A DNA stretch of 64,000 bases. Source: Methanobrevibacter smithii ATCC 35061. Its GTDB lineage: Archaea > Methanobacteriota > Methanobacteria > Methanobacteriales > Methanobacteriaceae. Under the pieces are notes generated by a model. That model did no database searches. It worked only from the letters and a program-made list of their open reading frames with translations, and was not told where the DNA came from. Position numbers and translations under genes: made by a program. Within the stretch, counting starts at the first letter, position 1; each line of letters begins with the position of its first letter. Of the stretch, positions 48,282 through 58,678 are shown one piece after another. The stretch spans positions 248,001 to 312,000 of the forward strand of contig NC_009515.1 of the NCBI RefSeq assembly GCF_000016525.1, read 5' to 3'.

Positions 48282-49241
48282 TTAATTTATAAATTCCTTT
48301 AAATCTTTTAAATTAGGGAATTTTTCCATTCCAAAACCTTCAATTGCCTTACTAGCTACCCAATTTCCAATTTTACAAGATTCTTCAAGAGAATAACCAT
48401 TTAATTTACCGTATAAAAATCCACTGTTAAAGCTATCTCCGGCACCTGTTGTATCAACAACACTGCATTCGTAGGTGCCAACATCACATTCCTCACTATC
48501 AGTAATTGCAAAAACACCTTCGGAACCTTTTTTAACAACAACAGTCCGAATACCTTCATCTAAAATATGAACAGCTATTTCTTTTACAGACAATTCATCA
48601 GCACAGTCAATAGCTTTGTAATAATCTTCATACAATAATCTTAATTCATTTTCATTAATTAACAAAATATCTGTTTTATCCAAAATCGGCTCTAACTCTT
48701 TTAATCCTTTTTGAACATATAACATTCCAGGATCAAAGCTCAGTAAAGTATTATCATTAAGTTTGTCCAGCAGTTCGATTTGAGTCTTGAATGAATCGCC
48801 AACAAAGGAAGTGTAATGCATTATTTTACATTTTGAAAGATTCAATAAATTAATTTCATCCAGTACTATTTCATCATTAACTCCAGGATCAACATAAAGA
48901 CAGCGTTCGCCTTTTTCATCAACAAAACCTAATACTTTACCTGTGTTGCCTTTATCTGCATAAATCAAATTATTAGTATAAACTTCATTCATGGCCAAAT
49001 TCAGTTCAATCAAATCTCCGTCATCATCTTCAGCTATTTTACCAATTATGGATGTTGGACATCCTAATCTGGCCAGCCCGATTACAGTATTTGCTGCAGA
49101 TCCTCCAGGAGTATCTTTTTGAGATTTAATGAAACTTTCCTCATCATTACATGCAATATTTTCTACTGTATGCAATTTGTCAACATTCAAAGCTCCAAAA
49201 CCTATTACATCAACATTAATGTCACTGTCTAAAAATTCCAT
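48282..49241 (-). CDS. PfkB/ribokinase-family sugar kinase
   Basis: 319 residues of the ribokinase fold: GFGALNVDKLHTVENI at the N-terminus, the GGSAANTVIGLARLG substrate loop near residue 47, and the C-terminal signature VDTTGAGDSFNSGFLYG with the catalytic Asp. The substrate is unknown (sugar or nucleoside). A ribokinase-like gene at this place next to eha and an ftr paralogue is also known from Methanothermobacter, as far as I recall. The link to hydrogenase function is not understood. Confidence 0.85.
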   Translation of the reverse strand: MEFLDSDINVDVIGFGALNVDKLHTVENIACNDEESFIKSQKDTPGGSAANTVIGLARLGCPTSIIGKIAEDDDGDLIELNLAMNEVYTNNLIYADKGNTGKVLGFVDEKGERCLYVDPGVNDEIVLDEINLLNLSKCKIMHYTSFVGDSFKTQIELLDKLNDNTLLSFDPGMLYVQKGLKELEPILDKTDILLINENELRLLYEDYYKAIDCADELSVKEIAVHILDEGIRTVVVKKGSEGVFAITDSEECDVGTYECSVVDTTGAGDSFNSGFLYGKLNGYSLEESCKIGNWVASKAIEGFGMEKFPNLKDLKEFIN

Positions 49242-49250
49242 TTTAAAACC

Positions 49251-50144
49251 TTATTTTAGAATATCTAATAAATTAATATTTTTGTCTCCAAGTTTTCCGT
49301 CATAATTACCTGCAGATATGCTAATTACACCATCAACTTCCAAAGCAGCATCAATTCCTGCTTTTACAGCTTCATTCATTGCATCTTCACTTACTGCATT
49401 AATTACAATTTCAGGAATATAATTAACTTCACCAGGAACTTTAGATTCACTGCCTAAACGCTCTTTTAAAGAAGGACAGTAAACATGATTTGTAGTAGGT
49501 CCGATTTCAGGATAATTAGTTTCCGGTTTTGAAGCTGCAGAACATATGTCAAATGGTGCAATAGCTCCAGTAACTGATTGAATTGCATCAAGAGCTCTTT
49601 TTCCACCTTCCAAAACAGCTTCCTGAGTTTCACACAAATACCAGAAGTTGCCTCCCATAGTACCTTTGTTTAAAGATAATTTTTCTTCAATTTGGAAATC
49701 AGGTACTGCAATTGGAACATTAATCAATTTACGGCCATATTCTTCTACAGTCCATTCATAGCCGTCACCACAATGTCCGACAATATCCATCATTTCTATA
49801 TATTCATCACTTTTTTCATCAGGATAATCAAAAACCCTCATAAATGGTTTGACTAAAATATCCTGTCTAATCCTGTAAGATAATTCAAATGCGAATTTTT
49901 CAACATTATCTCCACCAAGCCAGTATTGTACCACTGCACCGTATCTGCCGTCAGGAGTTTCGCTTTTTGCTAAGAATCCTTCAACTCCACCTTCAACTCT
50001 TCCGATTACAGCACTTGGAGTGGATGTTGAATCATAAGCTGCTCTTTCAACTAATTCTTTAGTAGGGCCGGTTATTAAAGCTCTTACATATTGGCCTTCA
50101 AAAGCTTCAAAAAATGTATTTTCTACTTTTTCATAACTCATCAT
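49251..50144 (-). CDS. ftr: Formylmethanofuran:H4MPT formyltransferase paralogue
   Basis: 297 residues, full length for Ftr, the enzyme moving the formyl group from methanofuran to tetrahydromethanopterin in CO2 reduction. Family segments: [38 protein letters not shown], and [13 protein letters not shown]. The location inside the eha transcript suggests a second copy (FtrII-like) rather than the main enzyme; whether it is active cannot be judged here. Two ATGs stand in tandem at the start behind GGTAAT. Confidence 0.9.
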   Translation of the reverse strand: MMSYEKVENTFFEAFEGQYVRALITGPTKELVERAAYDSTSTPSAVIGRVEGGVEGFLAKSETPDGRYGAVVQYWLGGDNVEKFAFELSYRIRQDILVKPFMRVFDYPDEKSDEYIEMMDIVGHCGDGYEWTVEEYGRKLINVPIAVPDFQIEEKLSLNKGTMGGNFWYLCETQEAVLEGGKRALDAIQSVTGAIAPFDICSAASKPETNYPEIGPTTNHVYCPSLKERLGSESKVPGEVNYIPEIVINAVSEDAMNEAVKAGIDAALEVDGVISISAGNYDGKLGDKNINLLDILK

Positions 50145-50163
50145 ATTACCTTCTTAATAATTA

Positions 50164-51210
50164 TTAACCTAATCCACCAACGTCTTCGCCACGGATACGA
50201 TTTCTCATTTCAATACTTTCTTTCAATATATCTTCAAAATTATCCGAATCAACTATTTTAATAAGTGGATATTTAATATTTTTAAATATTCTAAAAAATT
50301 CTTCATTAATTTGTGAATCAATTTTATAATCTTCAAATAACTTTTTAATATTATCTGAATTATTATAATCATCAATAAAAGTTAAAACTGCTTTTTTATC
50401 ATTGTTAGCATAAATATTAGCTATTACTGCTGTTGCAATTGCACTTGGAGATACGATAGCTATTTGAGCTTCCCTTAACGGATAATCATTACCGTTAAAA
50501 GATATACTGATTCCATCATGCTCACGGGCAAATCTCAATGGTTCAACATCCGTAATGCTGTCTCCAATATAGAGAATTTCATTAATATTGATATTGTCAC
50601 GAGATATTATGTCATCAATAGCTAATTTTTTACCTTCACCGCCAATAACATCAATATTTTTAATATTTTCATAAATCCCCATTTTAGGAATTTCACTGAA
50701 GAAAATATCATCGAACAGCTCATAATTTTTAGGATTTTCCAGTATCTGCTTTTTAAATTCAGCAATTTTAAGTATTTCTTCATCAATAAGATTTAACTCA
50801 TCCATATCAACATCAGTATAATATGTGTTTTCAAATGGAAATTCCATAAAATTAGATACTGCTTCAATATATTGACCATAGCTAGTACTAACTATGTAAG
50901 TATTCATAGCACTTTGAAGGTATTTTAATAGAAATCTTGAATCGTTAACTACATAGATATGTTCCCGTGAAAAATTAATCAAATCTTCATTTTTAAGATT
51001 TTCAACAGCAAAAAAGGGCAAGATTAATTTCAGTGTGTTGCCTGCTTTATAATTATCTTTTTTAACTTCATCTACAAGATAATCATCATATAAACTAAGA
51101 ATTTTAAATAATTCATCTCCATCCTCAATGAAATGTGCACATAACTCAAAAGCATTGTCATTTAAAGTTAATGGACCTTCACAGTCTGTAATAAATGATT
51201 TTTCAAACAC
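50164..51210 (-). CDS. ehaR: HAD-like hydrophilic Eha-cluster protein (EhaR-like)
   Basis: 348 residues. KSFITDCEGPLTLND at the N-terminus and ILYIGDSITDVEPLRFAREHDG later are HAD phosphatase motifs, but the first Asp motif is DCEGP rather than DxDxT. It lies directly after EhaQ, as EhaR does in other methanogens. A soluble accessory role is assumed. Start GTG, behind GGTGAT. The symbol rests on position and length. Confidence 0.75.
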   Translation of the reverse strand: MFEKSFITDCEGPLTLNDNAFELCAHFIEDGDELFKILSLYDDYLVDEVKKDNYKAGNTLKLILPFFAVENLKNEDLINFSREHIYVVNDSRFLLKYLQSAMNTYIVSTSYGQYIEAVSNFMEFPFENTYYTDVDMDELNLIDEEILKIAEFKKQILENPKNYELFDDIFFSEIPKMGIYENIKNIDVIGGEGKKLAIDDIISRDNININEILYIGDSITDVEPLRFAREHDGISISFNGNDYPLREAQIAIVSPSAIATAVIANIYANNDKKAVLTFIDDYNNSDNIKKLFEDYKIDSQINEEFFRIFKNIKYPLIKIVDSDNFEDILKESIEMRNRIRGEDVGGLG

Positions 51211-51214
51211 ATAA

Positions 51215-52576
51215 TCACCTGAAATTAACTAATTTTATTGCAGTTACAGGACAAATTGCCTCACATTGTCTGCAATAAATACAGTTTTCCTCATTAAAAG
51301 TAACTTTATCCCCTTCAAGTATCAATGCATCAGTCGGACAATTTTTAACACAAATTCCACAGCTTTGACATTTTTCACTGGCCAATGAAAAGTCAGCTTC
51401 CCTTTGGCCTTTCAGATCAGACCTGCTGAAGAACAAATCACATCCTTTACTATGGAAATAATCATCATAAGCTCGGATTGCTCCAAACTGACAGTCTCCA
51501 ACACATCTTCCACAGTAAACACATTTATTTTCATCTATGACAATTGGTTTTGGAGCATCAAGTGATATTGCACCAGTCGGACAACTGTTTAAACATTCAC
51601 CACATGCAATACATTTTTTGTCAAATACTTCAATGCCGCGGTTTATCAAATAAGATTCAAACAGCTTGCCGAATTTTTTAATTTCAATATTTTCCCCTAA
51701 ACTTAAATTCAACTCTCTGTTCATCATGTCATTGACATTATATTGAATATATCCCTCATAATCAACATCATCAAATTCCAAAGATAATGTTTTTGATATT
51801 TTCTTAAGAGAACCGTTTAATCCAATTAAATCAATAGATAATCTTTTCATATCCTTATCTACAATTTCAGAAACCATGTCATAAGACTTAATCTCACTAT
51901 ATAATTTAAATGCTTTTTTACGTGAAGAATATTTAATAGCTGTTGACGGACAGGAATGCATACACTCCTCACATCTTGCACAGTATCCCGGATTAATATA
52001 AGGCAATTTATTAGTTTTGGAAACATTGATTGCACCTGCTGCCGGACAAACTCTGGTACAGGTCATACAACCGATACAAACATCCTGGTTAACAATAATA
52101 ACTTTTCCGCCTTTAACTGTTTTTGGAAGAAGCTGACCATATTTAATTGCATCAGTCGGACAGACTCTAAAACAATATCCGCATCTGACACAGGTATCAG
52201 GATTTATTACACTGTAAGCTTCTCCAGTGTCAACTGCATGAATTTTAATTGAACCTGTTTTACATGCCTGAACACATGCCCCGCAGGATTTACATAATTT
52301 TGTGTTGATATTTGGAACGTTTTCCTTAATTGGTTCTGCAATATCCACATCCATATGTATTGCATCATAAGGACAAGCATTACGACATAATACACAACCA
52401 AAACAGGTACTTTTTATTTTAGTAAAACCGTCATTAGGATCAACATATATTGCTTCAATCGGACAGGACTCAAGACATGGCTTGTCTGTACAATTTGCAC
52501 ATTTGCTCTGATTAATTGAAGATTCAACATCTACATCCCTTAAAGGTCTTGGAGTTTTAGTATAACTATCAATCAT
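51215..52576 (-). CDS. ehaQ: EhaQ polyferredoxin, ten [4Fe-4S]
   Basis: About 453 residues with ten ferredoxin-type Cys motifs that I can count (CANCTDKPC, CFGCVLC, CKSCGAC, CVRCGYC, CIGCMTC, CARCEEC, CIACGEC, CVYCGRC, CQSCGIC, CIYCRQC). A Cys-free stretch of about 110 residues lies between the sixth and seventh. This matches the known 10[4Fe-4S] EhaQ. The frame opens with TTG at 52585, but the ATG at 52576 (MIDSYTKTP) follows a GGGTTGAG site and is preferred. It passes electrons from the hydrogenase to soluble acceptors. Confidence 0.92.
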   Translation of the reverse strand: MIDSYTKTPRPLRDVDVESSINQSKCANCTDKPCLESCPIEAIYVDPNDGFTKIKSTCFGCVLCRNACPYDAIHMDVDIAEPIKENVPNINTKLCKSCGACVQACKTGSIKIHAVDTGEAYSVINPDTCVRCGYCFRVCPTDAIKYGQLLPKTVKGGKVIIVNQDVCIGCMTCTRVCPAAGAINVSKTNKLPYINPGYCARCEECMHSCPSTAIKYSSRKKAFKLYSEIKSYDMVSEIVDKDMKRLSIDLIGLNGSLKKISKTLSLEFDDVDYEGYIQYNVNDMMNRELNLSLGENIEIKKFGKLFESYLINRGIEVFDKKCIACGECLNSCPTGAISLDAPKPIVIDENKCVYCGRCVGDCQFGAIRAYDDYFHSKGCDLFFSRSDLKGQREADFSLASEKCQSCGICVKNCPTDALILEGDKVTFNEENCIYCRQCEAICPVTAIKLVNFR

Positions 52577-52581
52577 AACAC

Positions 52582-53625
52582 TCAACCCATAACTACCTCT
52601 TCATTTAAATTTGAAGCTTTGACTGTAACATTTACTATCTTTTCACCATTTTCATCCTCTTCTAAAGAGAATTTGGAAATGAAATATTTAATTGTTGAAA
52701 ACGGACAGGACTGATAACAAATACTACAGCGTAAACATTTATTTTCATTTCTCACAATAGTGTCATTCTTTTCATCAAAGGAAATTGCTTTAGTAGGGCA
52801 ATCCGGAATACACATTTGACATTTCTTGCAGGTTTCACTATCCCAGTCAATAATTCTAATTTTAAGTCTGTTAATAGCATTAGTTAATATTTCTAAAGCT
52901 ATCTCTTCATCAGATATTATTTCCAATGCTTTATCAAAAATATCGGAAAGCGGGAAATTATACTGTAAAAGCCTGTCTTTTTTCAGGGACCTTAAATCTT
53001 CTTCCTTATTGTTAATGTATTTTTCAAGAAAAGTTACAACCTGAGCTATCAGCTCTTTTTGATCTTGGATATTGTCAACGAAAACTCCTTTCATAGCACC
53101 GTTTACCGGACAAACATCAAGACATTCTCCACATGAAATACATTTAAATGGATTTACAACAACCTTGCCGTCATCTTCAACATGGATTGCTCCGACAGGA
53201 CATTGTTTCATACATTTTTTACATCTGATACAAAGATAATCGTCAATGATAAATTGTCTTTTAGAAGGAATAATATTAAATTCAGGCTTCAATAAATGAT
53301 TTTCCCCACATTCTAAAGTTTTAGGTTCAGTCGGACAGACTTCTGCACAAAAACCGCATCTGATACAGGCAGATTTATTTATTATCGGATAAGTAACGCC
53401 TTCCTTTGTTTCATCATCCTCATCACGAACTAATTTAATTGCATTTGGAGACGGACATGAAGAAATGCAAGCACCACAACCAATACAATATTCTTTAATT
53501 ACATTTGGAAAGTTTCTAAATCTGGATGGTTTTTCTACAATTTCCGGACTGGTTTTGGCATTAGTAAATCCCTGTGCCCATGCTTTTCTGGCAAAATCAT
53601 AAATATACCACATCAAAGAAGACAT
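52582..53625 (-). CDS. ehaP: EhaP polyferredoxin, six [4Fe-4S]
   Basis: 347 residues with six CxxCxxCxxxC motifs (CIGCGACISSC, CIRCGFCAEVC, CIRCKKCMKQC, CISCGECLDVC, CKKCQMCIPDC, CLRCSICYQSC), matching the known 6[4Fe-4S] EhaP. A Cys-free helical linker separates motifs four and five. It starts one base after the hydrogenase large subunit gene and leads into EhaQ. Confidence 0.93.
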   Translation of the reverse strand: MSSLMWYIYDFARKAWAQGFTNAKTSPEIVEKPSRFRNFPNVIKEYCIGCGACISSCPSPNAIKLVRDEDDETKEGVTYPIINKSACIRCGFCAEVCPTEPKTLECGENHLLKPEFNIIPSKRQFIIDDYLCIRCKKCMKQCPVGAIHVEDDGKVVVNPFKCISCGECLDVCPVNGAMKGVFVDNIQDQKELIAQVVTFLEKYINNKEEDLRSLKKDRLLQYNFPLSDIFDKALEIISDEEIALEILTNAINRLKIRIIDWDSETCKKCQMCIPDCPTKAISFDEKNDTIVRNENKCLRCSICYQSCPFSTIKYFISKFSLEEDENGEKIVNVTVKASNLNEEVVMG

Positions 53626-53626
53626 T

Positions 53627-54751
53627 TTACCTTACCTCAAAAATATTTTTAGTAGTTGTATTGCCTTTTTTATCAGTAATAGCAACTCTTTCTGCACATG
53701 CAACACAAGGATCACTTGATGCATAAGTGGATACTGCATCTGCAACAGTAGCAACATCCTTAATCATATATTTTGCACAGGAATCCATATTTGAAATACT
53801 TGGAGTCCTGATGGAAATATGTTTAATTAAATTACCGTTGGTTTCAATCATATAACTTACTTCACCACGAGGAGCTTCATTTCTCCATTCAGCATATCCT
53901 GATTTAATATCAACAGGAACACGAATATCTCCTTTAGGCATGTTTTCAATAGCCTGCCTGATTAAACTGATACACTCAGGTATTTCATCAATCCTGTTTA
54001 AGGTTCTTGCATAATTGTCCCCTTCTTTTCTCCAGATGGTTTTAAAATCAAAGTGGTCGTTGTAAGTATAATGGTCTTCCCTTAAATCATGCTTTAATCC
54101 GGATCCTCTTCCAATAGGACCTACAGCTTTTCCTTTAATAGCTTCTTTTTTAGTCATTACTCCAACATTACGGGAACGCATTCCAATAGCAGGACCTTCT
54201 GCATAAATCTCTCTTAATCTTGGAATTCTCTCTTCAATAATTTTCAGATTATCAAGAATCGGTTTGAAATGACGTTCATCAGCATCCATTTTAACTCCAC
54301 CTACTACATTCCAACCCATATTAACTCTATTTCCAGTTAACAGTTCAATAGAATCCATTGCATATTCCCTTATATCCAAAGATTGCATATATAATGTTTC
54401 ATGATCAATAGATTTGAAAAATGTAGAATTACCAAGCAAATGACTTTGAATCCTGTCTAATTCATTTGTAATAACCCTTAAAAACTGAGCTCTTAAAGGT
54501 GCATAAACTCCGGAGATTCTCTCAATAGTTTCTGCAAATGATTGAGTATGTTCATAAGAACATATTCCGCAAACTCTTTCAGCCAAATAAATACCTTTTT
54601 GCCAAGTTTTACCTTCAATTATCTTTTCAATCCCTCTGTGAACATAACCATATTCAATTTCGGCTTTAACAACTCTTTCTCCTTCGGTCTGAAGTTTTAG
54701 CCTTATCGGTTCTTTTAAATATGGGTGAATCGGACCAATAGGTAATATCAT
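53627..54751 (-). CDS. ehaO: EhaO, [NiFe]-hydrogenase large subunit
   Basis: 374 residues. The four Ni ligands are visible: [10 protein letters not shown] (RxCGxCxxxH) near residue 60 and [10 protein letters not shown] near the C-terminus, where Arg takes the usual His position. The tail of about 20 residues after DPCxxC could be a processing peptide or the natural end. It resembles NuoD of complex I and group 4 hydrogenases. It splits H2 on the cytoplasmic side of the membrane complex. Its ATG overlaps the EhaN stop. Confidence 0.94.
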   Translation of the reverse strand: MILPIGPIHPYLKEPIRLKLQTEGERVVKAEIEYGYVHRGIEKIIEGKTWQKGIYLAERVCGICSYEHTQSFAETIERISGVYAPLRAQFLRVITNELDRIQSHLLGNSTFFKSIDHETLYMQSLDIREYAMDSIELLTGNRVNMGWNVVGGVKMDADERHFKPILDNLKIIEERIPRLREIYAEGPAIGMRSRNVGVMTKKEAIKGKAVGPIGRGSGLKHDLREDHYTYNDHFDFKTIWRKEGDNYARTLNRIDEIPECISLIRQAIENMPKGDIRVPVDIKSGYAEWRNEAPRGEVSYMIETNGNLIKHISIRTPSISNMDSCAKYMIKDVATVADAVSTYASSDPCVACAERVAITDKKGNTTTKNIFEVR

Positions 54752-55197
54752 TTCTTTTCCCTCCCACGATTAGCAATAGCCTGTGGACCCACAGCTAAAA
54801 TTGCCTCTAAAATTTCACTAGGTCTAGGTGGGCAACCAGGTATCTCTGCATCAACAGGTATAAAATCAGAAGCAGGAGCATAAACTTTTCCACCTTCCTG
54901 ATTAAATACATCTCCTGATTGAGGACAATTTCCAACAGCCACTACAATTTTTGGTTCAGGAGCTTTATCGTAAACTCTCTTTAAATTATCAACCCACTGC
55001 TCGGTAACAGCACCAGTCAATAATAAAACATCAGCTTCACGAGGATTGTTATGAACATAAATACCATACTGCTCTAAATCATATCTTGGAGAAGTTAATG
55101 CAACCAGTTCAACATCACACCCATTACATCCTCCGCAATTCACAATACAAACATGAATTGAGCTTTTCCTCACAACATCCTTAATAGCATTTAACAT
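54748..55197 (-). CDS. ehaN: EhaN, [NiFe]-hydrogenase small subunit
   Basis: 149 residues, NuoB-like, holding the proximal [4Fe-4S] cluster. Ligands: [15 protein letters not shown] near residue 17, [13 protein letters not shown] near 95, and [13 protein letters not shown] near 127. Overlaps EhaO by four bases. GAGAGG precedes the ATG. Confidence 0.93.
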   Translation of the reverse strand: MLNAIKDVVRKSSIHVCIVNCGGCNGCDVELVALTSPRYDLEQYGIYVHNNPREADVLLLTGAVTEQWVDNLKRVYDKAPEPKIVVAVGNCPQSGDVFNQEGGKVYAPASDFIPVDAEIPGCPPRPSEILEAILAVGPQAIANRGREKK

Positions 55198-55235
55198 CTA
55201 TAAGCCTCTCAAAATTATTAATTATTATATTTATA

Positions 55236-55628
55236 CTATTCATTATTTATATTCTTTAATAAATTAAATAAATCCTTTCTACCCTCATCTAAAGCAATAT
55301 CATAAGATTTCCCATCAATAATCTCATTAGCCACTTTATTTTTAAGTTCATCACCCTGTTCTACAGACAATAACTCCAATACATCCACATACCAGGGCAA
55401 CCTTAAATCAGCATCCAATCTTTCAAGTAAACATTTGTGATTGGCAATTTCCAATGTTCCATGTAATGCTTCTAAAGAAGACATATCCAATAAATCCATA
55501 AACAAATCTTCCAAATCTTCAGTTGTGCATCCAAATTCTTTTGAAAAAGGAATTATTATATCTTCCTGCCATTTAAAACTTCCAATCACTCTTTTTTTCA
55601 TTAAATTAAGTTTAGCTTCATTATCCAT
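55236..55628 (-). CDS. ehaM: EhaM, hydrophilic subunit
   Basis: 130 residues, soluble and mostly helical (KWQEDIIIPFSKEFGCTTEDLEDLFMD, cut here), the Eha-specific DUF1959 type. It lies between the membrane subunit EhaL and the small subunit EhaN, as in other eha clusters. Role in the complex unknown. GTGAT precedes the ATG. Confidence 0.82.
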   Translation of the reverse strand: MDNEAKLNLMKKRVIGSFKWQEDIIIPFSKEFGCTTEDLEDLFMDLLDMSSLEALHGTLEIANHKCLLERLDADLRLPWYVDVLELLSVEQGDELKNKVANEIIDGKSYDIALDEGRKDLFNLLKNINNE

Positions 55629-55638
55629 ACAATCACAA

Positions 55639-55938
55639 CTAGATTAAATGCATTATCAAATAAACAATAACAGCAGCAATTATTCCTATTAAAGTCTCTA
55701 TCCTACCATATCCCGGTCTTTCACCTATTACAAAACCAGCCAAAAGAAGACCGACAGCTATCAAACCTTGAGAAAATTGACAATTAACTGCCAGCATCCA
55801 ACCAATAACTGAAACCACACACATTACAACATTTAAACCTTTAACAATGAAAGGTTCTCCATGCTGCTTATAACTGTATAATAATCCAATTATTGACCCT
55901 ATAATAAATGCAAGTAAATAAATTAAAAATTCCAACAT
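55639..55938 (-). CDS. ehaL: EhaL, membrane subunit
   Basis: 99 residues with three predicted membrane helices (about 1-20, 33-70, 80-97). Named by length and position in the conserved order K-L-M; no catalytic motif expected. Confidence 0.75.
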   Translation of the reverse strand: MLEFLIYLLAFIIGSIIGLLYSYKQHGEPFIVKGLNVVMCVVSVIGWMLAVNCQFSQGLIAVGLLLAGFVIGERPGYGRIETLIGIIAAVIVYLIMHLI

Positions 55939-55948
55939 AATATCATCT

Positions 55949-56206
55949 CTAAACTGGTCTAAATCTTATTATAAATAAACATATAATCACTATAAAAGTT
56001 ATGACAAAAAATAACTTTTCTAAATTCTCAATATGGTGAGAAAAATGCCCTTTAAGAGTTAAAATAATTAATGCAGTACAAAATAACATTAAAATAACCA
56101 TATATCCAATTAAAGTTGTATGAAGGAAAGTAGTTATTAAAGTAAGAACCACTGCACCAAATCCAACTAAAGAAGTTAAATATATTGTAGCTTTATCATT
56201 CATCAT
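55949..56206 (-). CDS. ehaK: EhaK, membrane subunit
   Basis: About 85 residues, three membrane helices. The frame is open from 56221, inside EhaJ, but GAGG lies just before the ATG-ATG pair at 56206/56203, so the later start is used and the overlap with EhaJ disappears. Named by position. Confidence 0.72.
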   Translation of the reverse strand: MMNDKATIYLTSLVGFGAVVLTLITTFLHTTLIGYMVILMLFCTALIILTLKGHFSHHIENLEKLFFVITFIVIICLFIIRFRPV

Positions 56207-56213
56207 CTCAACC

Positions 56214-57074
56214 TCATACAAATATCATTAAAAGTGTTCCAACAAAACAAACCGCACCAATTGTTATCTGAGTCATAACAGAATGGTTCGGATTTAACAT
56301 TGGAGTTACAGCATTAATAAATCCAGTAATAAATGTTATAATTATCATTCCCAAAGCATAATAAACCGGAGATAAAGGTCCAAAGAATATTGTTAAAAAT
56401 ACCCAAAGCATCACATACCATGAAACAGACTCTGAAAACATTATAAATCCTCTTAAGAATCCAAAGTGTTCTGTTTCAAATCCGGAAATTAAATCTTTAC
56501 CTTTTGTAATTCCAAATGGAGAATACGGAGACTTGGATATAATCAGCATAAAGAACATCAGAGCAGCTAAAGGAATGGAAAATGCCAAAGGACCATGAAC
56601 TCCCTGATATGCTATAATTTTTCCAATATTCATGGAATCTGTTTTTAAATAAACAAGAACAATAGCTGCAAATAATGGAAGTTCAGTAGCTGCAGATAAA
56701 ACTGCCCTTACACAGCTCAGTTTACCATAAGGAGAACCAGAACTTGATCCGGAATTATGTTCCACAATTTTGTAAACTGCATAAACACCAAACAGGATAA
56801 GTAATGAATCATGAGCTACAGGACCTACAATAACACCAACAACCCAAATTATAGCCAAAATAACAACAATACCAACATAAAATGGCATTGAAACAGTTTT
56901 TGGAAATGAAGATTCTTTAAAAAAGAACTTTAAAGAATGTAATAAATGCTGAATAATTGGAGGGCCCGGTCTAAGCTGAACACGAGCAATGACTTTTCTG
57001 TGCAAACCTAAAAGCAAACTGCCTGCAAGGAATGCGATTATTACATTAATTAAAATATCTGCCATCAAATTCAT
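56214..57074 (-). CDS. ehaJ: EhaJ, NuoH-like membrane subunit
   Basis: 286 residues with about eight helices. [24 protein letters not shown] is the NuoH/HyfC signature loop (cut here) that touches the hydrogenase arm, and [20 protein letters not shown] is the second conserved cytoplasmic segment. One of the two Eha membrane proteins with clear complex I homologues; it couples electron transfer to ion movement. Confidence 0.92.
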   Translation of the reverse strand: MNLMADILINVIIAFLAGSLLLGLHRKVIARVQLRPGPPIIQHLLHSLKFFFKESSFPKTVSMPFYVGIVVILAIIWVVGVIVGPVAHDSLLILFGVYAVYKIVEHNSGSSSGSPYGKLSCVRAVLSAATELPLFAAIVLVYLKTDSMNIGKIIAYQGVHGPLAFSIPLAALMFFMLIISKSPYSPFGITKGKDLISGFETEHFGFLRGFIMFSESVSWYVMLWVFLTIFFGPLSPVYYALGMIIITFITGFINAVTPMLNPNHSVMTQITIGAVCFVGTLLMIFV

Positions 57075-57081
57075 AATACCA

Positions 57082-57297
57082 CTAATATCCTGTAAATGGT
57101 TCTTTTATCCTTTCTTCCTTATCATCTTTTCTCGGTTTGGCCATTGTTAATAAACCTAAACCTAAAATCCATAATGGAATTCCGAAAATAGCTATTACAT
57201 ACACAGCCCAGCTGGCCATATCAAATATTAAAGCAGCCAATATAGCCAATGTAGAGATTGCCAATAATATAATACTTATAATTTTTTGAATATCCAT
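57082..57297 (-). CDS. ehaI: EhaI, small membrane subunit
   Basis: 71 residues, two helices (5-25, 30-52), then a basic tail [16 protein letters not shown]. Named by position between EhaH and EhaJ. Confidence 0.75.
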   Translation of the reverse strand: MDIQKIISIILLAISTLAILAALIFDMASWAVYVIAIFGIPLWILGLGLLTMAKPRKDDKEERIKEPFTGY

Positions 57298-57304
57298 ACT
57301 CTCA

Positions 57305-57976
57305 CTACCATAAAACTAATAATAATATCTCCACTGCTCTAATAATAACAAATAATGAACTTAAATGAATAATAACCAAAAATGGAGAACCTGGAGTTCT
57401 AAACATTTCTGCCTTACTTGCAAAGAATGGTGCAACACCACACTCTCCCAAAATTCCAAGCAGCATCAGTAAAGCACCAAAAATCATCATTGGAGTTGCA
57501 TGCATTTGATTTAGCACCAGCAAACTCAATGTTCCAGAAGAAGCAAGGACAATAGCTGCTCCACCAAATAACGGCAAACTACACATCATAGCTATTAAAC
57601 CATAATTAAAAGCAGAGTTTAAAACACTAACCTGCCTTACAGCTGAAACAATACCAATATTCACAATACCAATTAATGCTATGAACAAAGTAAAGTTAAA
57701 CAAATCTCCAGTAATCATTGCCCCTGCAGAAGCTATACCACAGATTACAGATAAAAATCTTCTTTGCTTAAACTCTTTTGGACCTACTTTCACATCTGTA
57801 TTTCCAAGTTTCATGAAAGTAGCTTCGACTTGTGTTTCTGGTTTACTTACAGCTATCAATAAGGTAAACCCTAACATTACAGCAAATAAAAACAAATTAA
57901 GAGGTGTGAAGTACAATACAATATCCCCAAAAGGAACTGTACCCAATAAATTTCCACCAAGTGTACTAAAATCCAT
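57305..57976 (-). CDS. ehaH: EhaH, NuoL/M/N-like membrane subunit
   Basis: 223 residues, about six helices, resembling part of the antiporter-like proteins of complex [26 protein letters not shown] (cut) is a helix-loop typical of these. The second conserved Eha membrane subunit and a candidate ion channel. Shorter than NuoL/M, as known for Eha. Confidence 0.82.
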   Translation of the reverse strand: MDFSTLGGNLLGTVPFGDIVLYFTPLNLFLFAVMLGFTLLIAVSKPETQVEATFMKLGNTDVKVGPKEFKQRRFLSVICGIASAGAMITGDLFNFTLFIALIGIVNIGIVSAVRQVSVLNSAFNYGLIAMMCSLPLFGGAAIVLASSGTLSLLVLNQMHATPMMIFGALLMLLGILGECGVAPFFASKAEMFRTPGSPFLVIIHLSSLFVIIRAVEILLLVLW

Positions 57977-57982
57977 ATTTAC

Positions 57983-58678
57983 TTACTCCTTATTCATATC
58001 TTCTCTCATAAGCACTCCAATTAAACCAACTTTTGAAGCTACTTTTAATAACAATCCACAAGCCGCTAAGAATAAACTTAATAACCATAACTTAGGCATT
58101 ATAAAGAATAATGCAAATCCAATAATCCATAAACACCAAGCAATACCTGAAACTCCACCAAGTCCTTCTAAAGTGAAAACAGGCAAACCTCTTGCTTTTT
58201 TAGAAATTGCATATAATAAAATTCCCCCACCCGCTACTGCACCACCAGTAAATCCGGTTAAAAAGATACCATAAGCTATTAAAGCCAAAGCAATGAAATT
58301 AGGTGCTGTAGTCATAATTTCCAAATCCAAATTAAATGGAATCGGGAATAATGAAGTGCCTTCAGGCAAGCTTCTTTTAGGATTCTGTTCAATGATATGC
58401 ATTTCCCTTGAAAGTAAAATCTCTGAAATAGCTAATGTTTCAGCCAGTTCAACTACCAAACCAGGTAAAATCAGAGATTCAGCCAAATCAGTTCCTACAG
58501 CAGAAACAACAAAAATCATTGCAAGACCAATTAAATCTGTAAGAATAAGTATATGAATTTCTTCTTTTTTCATAGCAATAGCTATTGATCCTATAAATCC
58601 GATAATCAAACCTGCATAAATTGCCGGCAAATACATTGATATAAATGCTTGAGGAACAAACTCAGGAACCAATACCAT
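57983..58678 (-). CDS. ehaG: EhaG, membrane subunit
   Basis: 231 residues, about seven helices with one soluble loop (REMHIIEQNPKRSLPEGTSL). Its ATG overlaps the EhaF stop by one base. Named by conserved order and size. Confidence 0.78.
   Translation of the reverse strand: MVLVPEFVPQAFISMYLPAIYAGLIIGFIGSIAIAMKKEEIHILILTDLIGLAMIFVVSAVGTDLAESLILPGLVVELAETLAISEILLSREMHIIEQNPKRSLPEGTSLFPIPFNLDLEIMTTAPNFIALALIAYGIFLTGFTGGAVAGGGILLYAISKKARGLPVFTLEGLGGVSGIAWCLWIIGFALFFIMPKLWLLSLFLAACGLLLKVASKVGLIGVLMREDMNKE

Noticed and set aside
57681-58274. Plus-strand open frame of 197 codons opposite ehaG/ehaH
   Set aside because: It lies antisense to two well-supported membrane subunits, has a Pro/Asn/Lys composition typical of the reverse of hydrophobic codons, and has no ribosome site.
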